Shown here: positions 55,058-63,227 of the stretch, in pieces
Layout of the letters: each line of letters opens with the position of its first letter
How positions within the stretch are numbered: the stretch's first letter is position 1
Assembly: GCA_017255395.1 (NCBI GenBank)
Contig: JAFKDC010000002.1
Coordinates: forward strand, 62,001-126,000
Direction of reading: 5' to 3'
Origin: Enemella evansiae
GTDB lineage: Bacteria > Pseudomonadota > Alphaproteobacteria > Rhodobacterales > Rhodobacteraceae
Length of the DNA: 64,000 nucleotides
Translations under genes and position numbers: made by a program
Notes under the pieces: model-generated
The model's input: only the letters and a program-made list of their open reading frames with translations
Databases searched by the model: none
What the model was told of the DNA's origin: nothing

Positions 55058-55510
55058 TCACGCCAGTTTCGGGATGCCGCCGCCCCGGGCATCCTCGACC
55101 GCGAAGCTGAGCGACCGGGCGATGCGCTCGGCCCGCTCGATGACATGGGCGGCGCCTGCGGCTGTGCAGATCTCTGTCGCGGTCTCGCGGAAGAGACAGA
55201 GCCAGCGCTCGAAATGACCCCGGTCGATGGGCAGGCCGATATGCTTGGGCACAGGGGCGCCATGGTAGCGGCCCGTCATCAGGGCGACCGAGGACCAGAA
55301 GGCGGTCATCCGCTCCAGATGCGGCGGCCAGTCGTCGATGCGCGCCGCGAAGATCGGGCCAAGCACCGGATCCCTGCGGATCTTGTCGTAGAAGGCATAG
55401 ACCAGCGCGCGCAGCACCCCGTCATCAAGCCCGGTCCTTGCCTCGATCTCGGCGGTGGTCGCCGGTCGCGCGGAGGGGCTGCGAGAGGGCGGTGTCTGGG
55501 TGGAGGTCAT
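55058..55510 (-). CDS. Group III truncated haemoglobin
   Basis: 150 residues. The globin core shows LVYAFYDKIRRDPVLGPIFA, HLERMTAFWSSVALMTGRYH and the proximal region KHIGLPIDRGHFERWLCLF, with the haem-ligating His in RGHFERW. Group III trHbs bind NO and O2 and are common NsrR targets. The N-terminal 20 residues are low-complexity. A candidate NsrR box is about 50 bp upstream. Confidence 0.9.
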   Translation of the reverse strand: MTSTQTPPSRSPSARPATTAEIEARTGLDDGVLRALVYAFYDKIRRDPVLGPIFAARIDDWPPHLERMTAFWSSVALMTGRYHGAPVPKHIGLPIDRGHFERWLCLFRETATEICTAAGAAHVIERAERIARSLSFAVEDARGGGIPKLA

Positions 55511-55560
55511 CGGTGTGGCACCTTGGACGCAGTTGTCCTGTTGTGGTAGGGCTCTCAACT

Positions 55561-55575
55561 GGTATTGTAAATGCT
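55561..55575. promoter_or_regulatory. Candidate NsrR box upstream of the truncated globin
   Basis: GGTATTGTAAATGCT, the same GGTATT-N3-AATRCC-type dyad as at 52114. It lies about 50 bp upstream of the globin start and about 90 bp upstream of the divergent DUF6522-like gene, so it could serve both. Confidence 0.6.
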
Positions 55576-55665
55576 TATTGAGGCCGGCGCAATCGAACGA
55601 CGCCGCGCAGAACCCCGTGGGCGAAGGCGGCAGGGGGCCGGGATCAGGACAAGGGGCGCGATGCA

Positions 55666-55944
55666 TTGAGCGAGGTATCCAGAACCGACAGCGGCTTCGT
55701 CGTAGAGGCCTCCGCCCTCGCTCGGGCCTTCGGGATCACGGAAACGCAGGTCCGGGAAGAGATGCGGACCGGCCTTATCAGCAGCCGCTCCGAGATCGGG
55801 GAGGGCGCGGACGAAGGACGTTGGCGCATGACCTTCTACCGTGCCGACCGCGCCTTCCGTCTGGTGGTCGATGCCGAGGGCGCGGTGCTGTCGCGGGGTC
55901 GCTTTCCGGTCACGCCGCGGCCACGGTCCGGGCGCCGGGATTGA
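55666..55944 (+). CDS. Small HTH-like protein (DUF6522-like)
   Basis: 92 residues from a TTG with AAGGGG upstream: FVVEASALARAFGITETQVR, EEMRTGLISSRSEIGEGADE and a beta-rich tail (RMTFYRADRAFRLVVDAEGA). I associate it with DUF6522, from memory. No ATG is available without an intervening stop. Divergent from the globin gene and sharing its candidate NsrR box. Confidence 0.7.
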   Translation: MSEVSRTDSGFVVEASALARAFGITETQVREEMRTGLISSRSEIGEGADEGRWRMTFYRADRAFRLVVDAEGAVLSRGRFPVTPRPRSGRRD

Positions 55945-56013
55945 CACCCGTCGGGCGGCAGGCAACCATAACCCCATGGTCAGGCACCCGATCACGTTTC
56001 GGTTTCTTCTGCT

Positions 56014-56039
56014 GAACCGCCCTTAGCCCCGGGCGGTTC
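56014..56039 (+). terminator. Hairpin after the DUF6522-like gene
   Basis: GAACCGCCC (56014-56022) / GGGCGGTTC (56031-56039), a perfect 9-bp stem with an 8-base loop, 69 bp past the stop and followed by GTGGGCGTTTC. Terminator by position; the T-run is weak. Confidence 0.45.
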
Positions 56040-56120
56040 GTGGGCGTTTCACACGCAGCGATCTCCCGGGGGTATCTCGAACAAACGCTGAGATTGTCGG
56101 AGGTCTCTCCGGGGGGAAAC

Positions 56121-56573
56121 ATGGCCATACCTGACGCGACAGGGTCAACGATACCGCAGAACGGAACATTCGATACAGACGGCAAGGATTGCAGGTGCCG
56201 CCTGACAGCCGCCGACCGGCTGCAGATCGAGAGGTTCCTGAGCTTCGCCGGCAACAGCAGTGTCGTCTACTCCCAGCGCATGCTGGATCTGCTGAACCGG
56301 AAGCTGCAGGCGGCGGTTGCGATAGAGGGGGCCGCGCCACCGGACATTGCCAGCTTCGGGCGCTACATTTCCTGCGTTGTGGATGAGACGGAGACCGAAA
56401 GCGGGGTTCTCAGTTTCGGTCTGGTGGCGCGCGCCGGAGAGATCCCCGTTCATTCGCTTCTGGGGGCCACGCTCATTGGCTTGACGGTCGGGCAGCGCAC
56501 GCGGCTCATGTCCGAGGACGGCACCAGCCGGTCCTTGGTGGTCACCCGGGTGGGCGCGCCGCTTGCCGTGTAG
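56121..56573 (+). CDS. Rnk-like protein, paralogue
   Basis: 150 residues. Helical part: LTAADRLQIERFLSFAGNSS and LDLLNRKLQAAVAIEG. C-terminal domain: VLSFGLVARAGEIPVHSLLG, ATLIGLTVGQRTRLMSEDGT and SLVVTRV. Two cysteines (DCRC) lie near the N-terminus. Similar in layout to the 48395 and 56944 proteins. Confidence 0.65.
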   Translation: MAIPDATGSTIPQNGTFDTDGKDCRCRLTAADRLQIERFLSFAGNSSVVYSQRMLDLLNRKLQAAVAIEGAAPPDIASFGRYISCVVDETETESGVLSFGLVARAGEIPVHSLLGATLIGLTVGQRTRLMSEDGTSRSLVVTRVGAPLAV

Positions 56574-56943
56574 GACGGGGGCCGGTTGCGGCCCCGGTCG
56601 GGCCGCTTGGGTATCCGACCCGGAGGCCATGGGCGCCGCTGCCCACGCGGGCGTTCGGTGCCACAGGGCGTTTTCCGGCCCGGCCCGGAAGGACCGGTCC
56701 GGCCCGCCCCGGCACCCGCCGCAGCACGATCCTGCCGAGTTTGACTTGGCGTCAGAAACTTCATAGCGTTGCCCGATGTCTGTGTGCTCATCCCAAAACA
56801 GAGGCCGGGCTTTTCCCGGATCTCTGCTGAACCGCTCCCTGCCCCGGGCAGGGGGCCGTATGGGCTGACCTCACGCTCGGGGATCTTCTTCACCAACAGC
56901 TTTGACGTCTTGAGGCTCGCGCGCTGCGGGCCGAGGAGAAGAT
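56574..56943. other. 370-bp spacer
   Basis: Between two Rnk-like genes on the same strand, so it probably holds a separate promoter; a TTGACT box near 56742 with a TAGCGT about 17 bases later is the best candidate. No gene seen. Confidence 0.4.
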
Positions 56944-57438
56944 ATGCGACCATCAAGTGAAGTGGCGGCTTTCGCGGGCCGGTCAGGCAACGGGGCTGTG
57001 GCGATTGACAGCCCGGCCTTCGCAAACGTGCAGGCCATGCGCCCGATCCGATCGGTTCTGTCCCAGCGGGACTTCCTGCGCCTTCAGGAGCTGCGCAGGC
57101 AATGCGCCGCGATCGAAAGCGGTGTCTTTCCGCTGCTCACCCACCTGATCCGGGTCAAGCTTCAGGATGCTCAGGTCCTGATTCCTGCGGAAGAGGCGGG
57201 GCCGGTGGCCAGCCTGGGCTCGCGTGTGACCTTCTCTATTCGGGGCACGGCACCGCTATCCCGGACCCTCTTTGACGAGGGGTTTGCACATGATCAGGCC
57301 GGTATCCCGATCAAGACATTCCTCGGGGTTACCCTGCTGGGGATGACGGCGGGGCAGAGGGTGCCTCTGCTGAACGCGGATGGGACGACAGAGCCGCTCG
57401 AACTTGTGGCGATCCCGAGCCAGGTCGCGCCGAGGTAG
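56944..57438 (+). CDS. Rnk-like protein, paralogue
   Basis: 164 residues from an ATG preceded by GAGGAGAAGAT. Helical part: LSQRDFLRLQELRRQCAAIE, PLLTHLIRVKLQDAQVLIPA. C-terminal domain: VTFSIRGTAPLSRTLFDEGF, IPIKTFLGVTLLGMTAGQRV, PLLNADGTTEPLELV. The fourth relative of Rnk in 10 kb. Confidence 0.65.
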   Translation: MRPSSEVAAFAGRSGNGAVAIDSPAFANVQAMRPIRSVLSQRDFLRLQELRRQCAAIESGVFPLLTHLIRVKLQDAQVLIPAEEAGPVASLGSRVTFSIRGTAPLSRTLFDEGFAHDQAGIPIKTFLGVTLLGMTAGQRVPLLNADGTTEPLELVAIPSQVAPR

Positions 57439-57480
57439 CCGCGCCCATGCAACGGACAGGCGCAGGACGCGGTGTCGATC

Positions 57481-57521
57481 CCTTTTCGGCGCAGGGGGTT
57501 AACGGCTCTGTGCCGAAAAGG
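57481..57521. repeat. 10-bp inverted repeat
   Basis: CCTTTTCGGC (57481-57490) and GCCGAAAAGG (57512-57521), perfect arms with 21 bp between. A short direct repeat (GAGATATTAT twice, 57527-57547) follows. It could be a terminator of the Rnk-like gene or an edge of the degraded region that follows. Confidence 0.5.
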
Positions 57522-57544
57522 GTTCGGAGATATTATGAGATATT

Positions 57545-58470
57545 ATGACAAGACAGTTGCGAAGACGGTTCGAAGCGGTCGTGGCCGCCATTGGCCTCGC
57601 CCGGCTGCCCGGCGCCTTGGGTGCCGAGATCGACGGGCATGGTCCCGATGCCTGGCGGGTGCCCACCCCTCCGGCGGGCAGCAGGGCTCTACGAGATCGT
57701 CAGGGAATACCTGCTCGCGTTGGGGACCATCGATACACCGGTTCTGGTCGAGCCGATCCGGCAGGTGCCGCGCCAATGGAGCTATGCGCCTGACGCCAGA
57801 GTCGACCTGACCAAAGGTGAGATCCTGACCAGCGACATCCGCAGTGGCGCCAGCGCGGTCATCAATCGGTGGGGGTATTGGGAGGCTATCCCAGCGGAAA
57901 CCTGAGCCGTGGATCACGATCCGCTGACCCGCGAACCGAATGGACTGCGACCTGCGACGGGTTTCCGCAAATCGAGACCCGGAGCGCGGCCCTGTTCCAT
58001 GCCCGGTTTCAGGCGGTCGGCTCCACCAAGGCCACGGTGGCGAACGAGATGGCACGGTCGACACGCCCGTCTCCTGCGTCCAGACCACGGCGAAAAGCGA
58101 ACACGGCGTCGAGGCGGACTATGCCAACGCCGACATTGACGACTACGTCCAGTTCGATGTGCATCTGCGGCCCTGCGGGGTCAGTGCTCTCATTGCGGGA
58201 GAGATCGGCGTGCTGCTGGAAGTCTTCGGCAGGGACGGGGCTGTCCAGGGCTGGACATGGTATCACTGGAACCATGATCGGATCGAGCAGACCGGCGGCG
58301 GGGCCTGCAACGTCGAGCTGGCCCGCTTCTATGACGGGATGCGGCGCGTCTCGCTTTCGGTTCCGGCTGGTTCTGGCGCGGGCGATGTGACCTGTCGCCT
58401 CCTGTCTGTTGATCCGGCGGCGGTCTGGCTGTTAGGTGACACATCTTCTTACAGTGATGGCGGAAGGTAG
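57545..58470 (+). pseudogene. Probable pseudogene with several frameshifts
   Basis: Coding-looking sequence runs across three frames. One is a signal-like start (RRRFEAVVAAIGLARLPGAL) from 57545. The second is an open stretch ending 57905 (LYEIVREYLLALGTIDTPVL, INRWGYWEAIPAET). Then comes about 57910-58055 in the first frame (EWTATCDGFPQIETRSAALF), and 58055-58470 in a third (YVQFDVHLRPCGVSALIAGE, NVELARFYDGMRRVSLSVPA). Joined they would make one exported protein of about 300 residues. I do not recognise the family. No single start-to-stop frame covers it, hence pseudogene. Confidence 0.5.
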
Positions 58471-58854
58471 GGGATGACCCCGGTTGAAGGCGGATAGGCC
58501 ATGGAAAACAAGGGGTTCCGATGCCCGGGGAGATGGGGTGACAGAGCGACCTCATGTTTTTCAGTAAACGGGAAAATGGGCGTTTCTGGACCGTTTTCGG
58601 CGAAACCGGGTGGCTTGGCTTGGTCGAGGCCGGGAGAAGCGTGAACGCTATATAAAAAAGGGTTCAAACGGTTGTTAAACCGCCTCTGGCTGGCCGTTTT
58701 CGAACCCGAAAACGGTTCCGGAACTGCGAAATCGCTCGCGCAGTTCCGGGAGTATTTCGCAGAACGGGATTAATGTAGAGAAAACATGAGTATGGCAGGC
58801 GTGGGCCCTGTGGATGGCAGATCCAAACTGCGAAACGATTCTCGGCCTCTGAAC
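58471..58854. other. 384-bp boundary spacer before the prophage
   Basis: More AT-rich than its surroundings (for example CTATATAAAAAAGGG near 58650). No gene. Two hairpins at 58694-58749 lie in it. The left boundary of the prophage is probably here, but no attachment site could be defined. Confidence 0.45.
58694..58749. repeat. Two adjacent perfect hairpins at the prophage edge
   Basis: CCGTTTTCG-AACC-CGAAAACGG (58694-58715) then CCGGAACTGCG / CGCAGTTCCGG (58718-58728, 58739-58749; 10-base loop). They lie about 105 bp from the end of the minus-strand exported-protein gene and could end its transcript, though no strong T-run follows. Confidence 0.6.
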
Positions 58855-59238
58855 CTACTTGATCGACCAAATGAACTCGTTCGCGCACATAAGCGCGGTG
58901 GCGTTTCTATCTTCGTCCATCCAAGCCGAAAGCACCTTTCCGTGCTTCATCAACGTGGCGTAGTATGGCTTTTCGACGCTTGGCTTGCCATAGCTATTGC
59001 TGGCGCTCACGTAGCCACAGACAACAACATCACCGCTACCCCGCCGTCTCGCCTCATAGCGCCCAAAAACTGCGCTGGCAGGATTAATCAGCACATCCTT
59101 AACCGACGCTTGAACATCTCTCAGCTGAGCGGGGTTCAGATGATACGGCCCGATTGGCCCATCTGGCACGCTGGTGTCCATGAAGAGTTCCCGAGGATAG
59201 AATGCGACGCCCAAAATGATGACAATGCCGGCAACCAA
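58855..59238 (-). CDS. Hypothetical exported protein next to the phage repressor
   Basis: 127 residues from a TTG (59238): one N-terminal helix (AGIVIILGVAFYPRELFM), then a soluble domain with SVKDVLINPASAVFGRYEAR, VVVCGYVSASNSYGKPSVEK and LMCANEFIWSIK. The CGYV-x-A-x-NSYG pattern is shared by many small exported proteobacterial proteins of unknown function. Upstream codons lack a start, so the start is uncertain. Placed directly after the repressor, where prophages carry accessory lysogen-expressed genes. Confidence 0.65.
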   Translation of the reverse strand: MVAGIVIILGVAFYPRELFMDTSVPDGPIGPYHLNPAQLRDVQASVKDVLINPASAVFGRYEARRRGSGDVVVCGYVSASNSYGKPSVEKPYYATLMKHGKVLSAWMDEDRNATALMCANEFIWSIK

Positions 59239-59274
59239 ACAGGCACGAACGAGCGATGGCTTGATGTCTAATCC

Positions 59275-59955
59275 TTAAATCCGTGCTATTGCGGCGCGCA
59301 CCTGGCCGATCGGAGCGATCTCGTTCGCATCGTCGCCAGAGTAAATCTCATCCTCTGTGTTCGGATTGTCGCCCATCAGGATGACGCCGCCGATGCTGGG
59401 CAGTACGCGCTTGAGGCGGACAGCGTCTCCATGGCGGATGACGAAGATCTTGTTGGGCTCGAATATCCGAACCGAGAAGTCCACTAGGATCAGCGAGCCA
59501 GCGCGGATGGTGTTGCCCATGCTGTCGCCGGTGACTTCGAGAAGACCGCAGTCGGTTCCCTTGATGCCGATACTGGCCAGCCAACTCTTGGGAAAGGTGA
59601 CGTAACTGTCAGGCGCTTCATCATAGTTAACGGCACCGTTTCCCGCAGCGACCGAGACGTCATACCGGGCCACACGGACGTATTCGGCTTGGTCGAACGG
59701 CTCCGGCGCTGGTGCTGCGTGCAGGGCTTTCCCGCGCGAGAGAAACATCTCGCCCTGACCGTGTTCAAGCCAGATTGTGTTAATCTGAAAGTTCTCTTGG
59801 AGCTTCTGAGCAAGCTTCTTGGATACTGCGACCTTGCCGGTCTCGACGACGCTAATGGTGGACGCGCTGACGCCTAGCATCTTCGCTAAGCCCTTCTGAT
59901 CCAGACCTAATTCTAGCCTTGCTGCGCGTAGCCGCGCATTGGCGCTGTCCGCCAT
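59275..59955 (-). CDS. Phage repressor, XRE HTH plus S24 peptidase (CI/LexA type)
   Basis: 226 residues: an N-terminal XRE helix-turn-helix (ARLELGLDQKGLAKMLGVSA, STISVVETGKVAVSK) and a C-terminal S24 peptidase domain with the nucleophile in EVTGDSMGNTI and the lysine in VRLKRVL. This lets RecA-stimulated self-cleavage induce the phage. It faces the Cro-like gene across a 42-bp operator. Confidence 0.92.
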   Translation of the reverse strand: MADSANARLRAARLELGLDQKGLAKMLGVSASTISVVETGKVAVSKKLAQKLQENFQINTIWLEHGQGEMFLSRGKALHAAPAPEPFDQAEYVRVARYDVSVAAGNGAVNYDEAPDSYVTFPKSWLASIGIKGTDCGLLEVTGDSMGNTIRAGSLILVDFSVRIFEPNKIFVIRHGDAVRLKRVLPSIGGVILMGDNPNTEDEIYSGDDANEIAPIGQVRAAIARI

Positions 59956-59973
59956 GCGAAAAATCCCCTTGCA

Positions 59974-60015
59974 AAATGAATCTACTTCAATATTGTGATT
60001 GAAGTAGATTCATTT
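59974..60015. promoter_or_regulatory. Phage repressor operator, 18-6-18 inverted repeat
   Basis: AAATGAATCTACTTCAAT (59974-59991) and ATTGAAGTAGATTCATTT (59998-60015) are perfect inverted arms of 18 bp around ATTGTG. Each arm contains its own TGAA-N5-TTCA half-palindrome (59977-59989 and 60000-60012), so there are probably two operators with centres 23 bp apart. Located between the repressor and Cro starts. Confidence 0.85.
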
Positions 60016-60040
60016 GATGCGTCCTCGTCAAGGAAAACTT

Positions 60041-60301
60041 ATGACAACCTATCAGCAGAAATACCAGCCGGGGCCTGTGTTTCATGACGCGTTTCTAGCC
60101 GGATTGAAGGCGCGGACGATCAGTGCGACCGACTTTGCCGCTCGGAACGGGCTTAGCCACCAGATCCTTCGGCAGTACTCCTGCGGGTCCATCGACGGGG
60201 CCAAGTCGCGAGAGATGCGCGAGAAAATGATCTTGGAGGTCGGTCCAGACTTGTTCGCCGTCCTGTACCAAGCGCGCTTGGAAGTTGGGGTAGCGTCGTG
60301 A
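60041..60301 (+). CDS. Cro-like phage DNA-binding protein
   Basis: 86 residues, start ATG 60041 with AAGGA seven bases upstream: MTTYQQKYQPGPVFHDAFLA, GLKARTISATDFAARNGLSH, QILRQYSCGSIDGAKSREMR. An HTH-like pattern near 35-60. Divergent from the S24 repressor, the usual Cro position. Family not recognised by name. Confidence 0.7.
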   Translation: MTTYQQKYQPGPVFHDAFLAGLKARTISATDFAARNGLSHQILRQYSCGSIDGAKSREMREKMILEVGPDLFAVLYQARLEVGVAS

Positions 60302-60612
60302 GCGCTCGAAACGACACCGTCGTCCGCGCCCATGCTCTGGGTCTCGGATTGACCGATCTTGAGCGGATCGCTTTGGGCGTCACGCTGATCCAGACCGTGT
60401 TGACCCCGGATCGCGCCGTGCAAGTGGCGCAGACCGGGAGGGTTATCAACGAACACGCCGAAGCCCTGGCGGGTGCGGCAATGGAACTTCCGGGCTGGTC
60501 CCCTACGGACCGCTGGAGATCTCCGATGTGCGCATCGGCGAGACCTCGGTGGAAGACTACGACGAGGTCCAGGTGGAGCTCCGCGAGGGGCTCGACGCCG
60601 ACGTTCCGGTAA
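60298..60612 (+). CDS. Phage early protein fragment, 3' end fused out of frame to tail gene
   Basis: Starts at a GTG overlapping the Cro stop. Residues 1-66 look natural (ARNDTVVRAHALGLGLTDLE, RIALGVTLIQTVLTPDRAVQ, VINEHAEALAGAAMEL). From about 60495 the same DNA encodes a tail-tip protein in another frame, so the last ~35 residues (Arg/Ser/Trp-rich) are an artefact of the junction. The original protein was probably longer or ended elsewhere. Confidence 0.5.
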   Translation: MSARNDTVVRAHALGLGLTDLERIALGVTLIQTVLTPDRAVQVAQTGRVINEHAEALAGAAMELPGWSPTDRWRSPMCASARPRWKTTTRSRWSSARGSTPTFR

Positions 60613-63215
60613 CGAACACGCCGATGCAGGTCATCGAGGAGGCCGGACAGGTCGAGTTGATTTACGAGTTGCCGCAGGACGAGAACGGCAACCCCGTAGG
60701 CGTGGAACGTGTCGAAAGCCCCGTCGTGCGCACCACCGCCGCCAATACCGTTCGGGTCAATCTGATCTTCTTCTTCCCCAGCCTCTTCCACATGGAGAGT
60801 GACGGTGGCCTCGATCCGAACCGCGTCGACCTGCGCATCGAGCAGCGCCTGCGCGGGACCGGGACGTGGGATACCGTCGAGAGCCGCTTCCGGGTTGAGG
60901 AGAAGAAGAACGGCCCCTTTTTCCGTTCCTATGGCTGGACCACACCCTCGCGCGGGACGTGGGAGGTGCGCATCACCCGGATCTCGAACAGCGATGCCGG
61001 TACGCGCAACAGCGTCAGCTGTTCCCTCGTGGCCATTCAGAGCTTCCGGCCCGAATACCCGATCAACCTCGACGCCATGTCCGCGCCGCTGGCGCTCTGT
61101 TCGGTCCGGGTCCGCGCGACCAACAACCTCTCCGGCACTCTCAACTCGCTTAATGCCCTGGTGAAGCGCCGGGCGCTGACCTGGACGGGATCCGCATGGG
61201 CCACCGGCACCAGCCGCAATCCCGCCAGCGCCTATATCTGGGCGCTGCAGGGGCCGGGCAATCCCAACCCCGTGCCCGACGAACAGATCGATTGGGTGGG
61301 TCTGCGCGACTGGTCCACCTTCTGCGACGAGACCGGCCTGACCTACGATCGCGAACACCGCGCATTCGAAGGCCTGATCGACCGGCTCAAGGCCATTGCC
61401 CGCGCCGGCCGCGCCAGCCCCTGGCACGACGGCGTGCGCTGGTCGGTCACCATCGACCGCGTGCCCGAGGTGATCGCAGACCAGATCACGCCGCGCAACA
61501 GCCGGAACTTCGCCGGCACCCGCACCTATCCCAAGCCGCCCCATGCTGTCCGGGCAAGGTTCAAGGACCGGACCAACGACTATGCCGACGCCGAGGTCAC
61601 GGTGCGTTGGCCCGGCCATACCGGGCCGATCACCCTGATCGAGCAATGGGACGCCACGGGAAAGACCGACCCGGCCGAGATCCAGCGCGAGATCTACCGG
61701 CAGATGCTGACGGTCATCCACCGGCGCGACCGCTGGAGCGTCGAGCAGGACGGGGCGATCCGGCACGCGACCCGCGGTGACTGGGTCTGGCTGTCGCATT
61801 ACAATCTCGCGCGCGGCCACGCGGCAGGCCGCGTCGTCTCTGTCGCGGATGCGCTGGTCGTGCTCGACGAAACCGTCGAGATGCAGGCGGGGCAGACCTA
61901 CGGCATCCGTTTCCTGCGCTTCGACGAAGAGGACACCATCGGCGACAGCACCCTGTCGCAGGTCCAGACGGTGCCGGGGGTGACGCGGGCGCTGCGGATC
62001 GTCTCGGGCGACATGCCCGCCGTCGGCGACCTTGTGACTTTCGGCGTCCTGGCTGAGGTCGGAGAGCAGGCGCTCGTCCTCGATGTCGAGCCGGGCGAGG
62101 ATTTCAGCTACACGCTGACGCTTACGAACGCCGCGCCCCAGATCGACGCCCTGACCGCGTCCTTCGAGCCGGAGGATTGGGACAGTGTCGTCGGGCAGGT
62201 GGTCGACATCGGTATCGACCCGCTGGCGCCGAGCTTCCGCGGCGTGCGGACCACGGCGGCCGAGGGCGTCTACGGCGACGACGCCCGCACGCTCGCGGTC
62301 ACCCTGGGGCCGGACGCAACCGACACGGCCCTGATCGCCGGGCTGGAACTGGAGCATCGCCTGATCGGCGCCGGGTCCTGGTCGGCGTTGACCGCCGACA
62401 CCGCCACGAAGACATTCGAGCTGTCCTACGATCTGGACGACGTGGTCGAGCTGCGCGGCCGCGCGCTGGATTTCGACGGCGACTACGGTCCCTGGACAGC
62501 AGTCAGCGCCTTCACGGTCGGGTCGGACGCAGGCCCGGTTCCTGTGGTGCCCGACACGGCTGCGATCTCGGTGACGGGCGGTTTGGGCCGGGCGGCGCTG
62601 ATCCTCTCGCACGGCGATCCGAATACCCGCGCGATCCAGATATTTCGCACCGCCGAGGGCGATGCGCTCGACGTCGAAACGGACGCGGTCGGGGAGCCGG
62701 TGCGGCTCCTGGCAGGTGCCTCCGTGGCCTATACCGATGGCGACGCCACGCGCATCGACCTCGTGACCGATGGCAGCTTCGAGAACCCTTCCGAATGGAC
62801 GGCCGCCGATGGTTGGCTGGTCAGCGGCGGTGCTGCGACCCATACGCCGGGCAGCGCCAGCGTCCTGAGCCAGTCCCTGCCGACCGGGATCTCTGTCACG
62901 CATCGTGGTCAGGTGACGATCTCCGGCCGGACCGCCGGTTCCATCGCTCTGCGCCTGACGGGCGGGGCAGACGTCTCGACTGCCGCGATCGATGCCAACG
63001 GTCAGATCCTCTTCACGCTGACAACGACCCTCGCGAACACCGGCTTCGAGATCGTGGCGACCGCCGATTTCGACGGCAGCCTCGAAAGCGTGACGCTCCT
63101 GCGCGAGACCGCCGCTTCCGCGCCCGCCGGCACATACGATTACCGCTTTGCGGCTTTGAACGAAGACAGCGTGGCCTCGGCCGTTTCGGCGGCCGTCAGG
63201 GTCACGATCCTATAG
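60528..63215 (+). CDS. Phage tail-tip protein (gpJ/TipJ-like), 5'-truncated
   Basis: 895 residues from a GTG; the similarity already begins at about 60498 (VPYGPLEISDVRIGETSVED). That segment lies well inside the N-terminal half of gpJ-like proteins, so at least the first part of the gene is gone. The rest is full: LEHRLIGAGSWSALTADTAT-type fibronectin-like repeats, and VTISGRTAGSIALRLTGG near the end. These proteins form the host-recognition tip of siphophage tails. Without a proper start it is unlikely to be made normally. Confidence 0.75.
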   Translation: MRIGETSVEDYDEVQVELREGLDADVPVTNTPMQVIEEAGQVELIYELPQDENGNPVGVERVESPVVRTTAANTVRVNLIFFFPSLFHMESDGGLDPNRVDLRIEQRLRGTGTWDTVESRFRVEEKKNGPFFRSYGWTTPSRGTWEVRITRISNSDAGTRNSVSCSLVAIQSFRPEYPINLDAMSAPLALCSVRVRATNNLSGTLNSLNALVKRRALTWTGSAWATGTSRNPASAYIWALQGPGNPNPVPDEQIDWVGLRDWSTFCDETGLTYDREHRAFEGLIDRLKAIARAGRASPWHDGVRWSVTIDRVPEVIADQITPRNSRNFAGTRTYPKPPHAVRARFKDRTNDYADAEVTVRWPGHTGPITLIEQWDATGKTDPAEIQREIYRQMLTVIHRRDRWSVEQDGAIRHATRGDWVWLSHYNLARGHAAGRVVSVADALVVLDETVEMQAGQTYGIRFLRFDEEDTIGDSTLSQVQTVPGVTRALRIVSGDMPAVGDLVTFGVLAEVGEQALVLDVEPGEDFSYTLTLTNAAPQIDALTASFEPEDWDSVVGQVVDIGIDPLAPSFRGVRTTAAEGVYGDDARTLAVTLGPDATDTALIAGLELEHRLIGAGSWSALTADTATKTFELSYDLDDVVELRGRALDFDGDYGPWTAVSAFTVGSDAGPVPVVPDTAAISVTGGLGRAALILSHGDPNTRAIQIFRTAEGDALDVETDAVGEPVRLLAGASVAYTDGDATRIDLVTDGSFENPSEWTAADGWLVSGGAATHTPGSASVLSQSLPTGISVTHRGQVTISGRTAGSIALRLTGGADVSTAAIDANGQILFTLTTTLANTGFEIVATADFDGSLESVTLLRETAASAPAGTYDYRFAALNEDSVASAVSAAVRVTIL

Positions 63216-63227
63216 GGGACAGCAACC

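Noticed and set aside
58471-58854. tRNA attachment site for the prophage
   Set aside because: No tRNA-like sequence or TTCGA-type T-loop context was found; the boundary could not be defined, and no integrase is visible.
60153-62903. 916-codon minus-strand open frame across the tail-tip gene
   Set aside because: High-GC antisense shadow; Arg/Gly/Asp-rich with no motif, opposite a gpJ-like gene.
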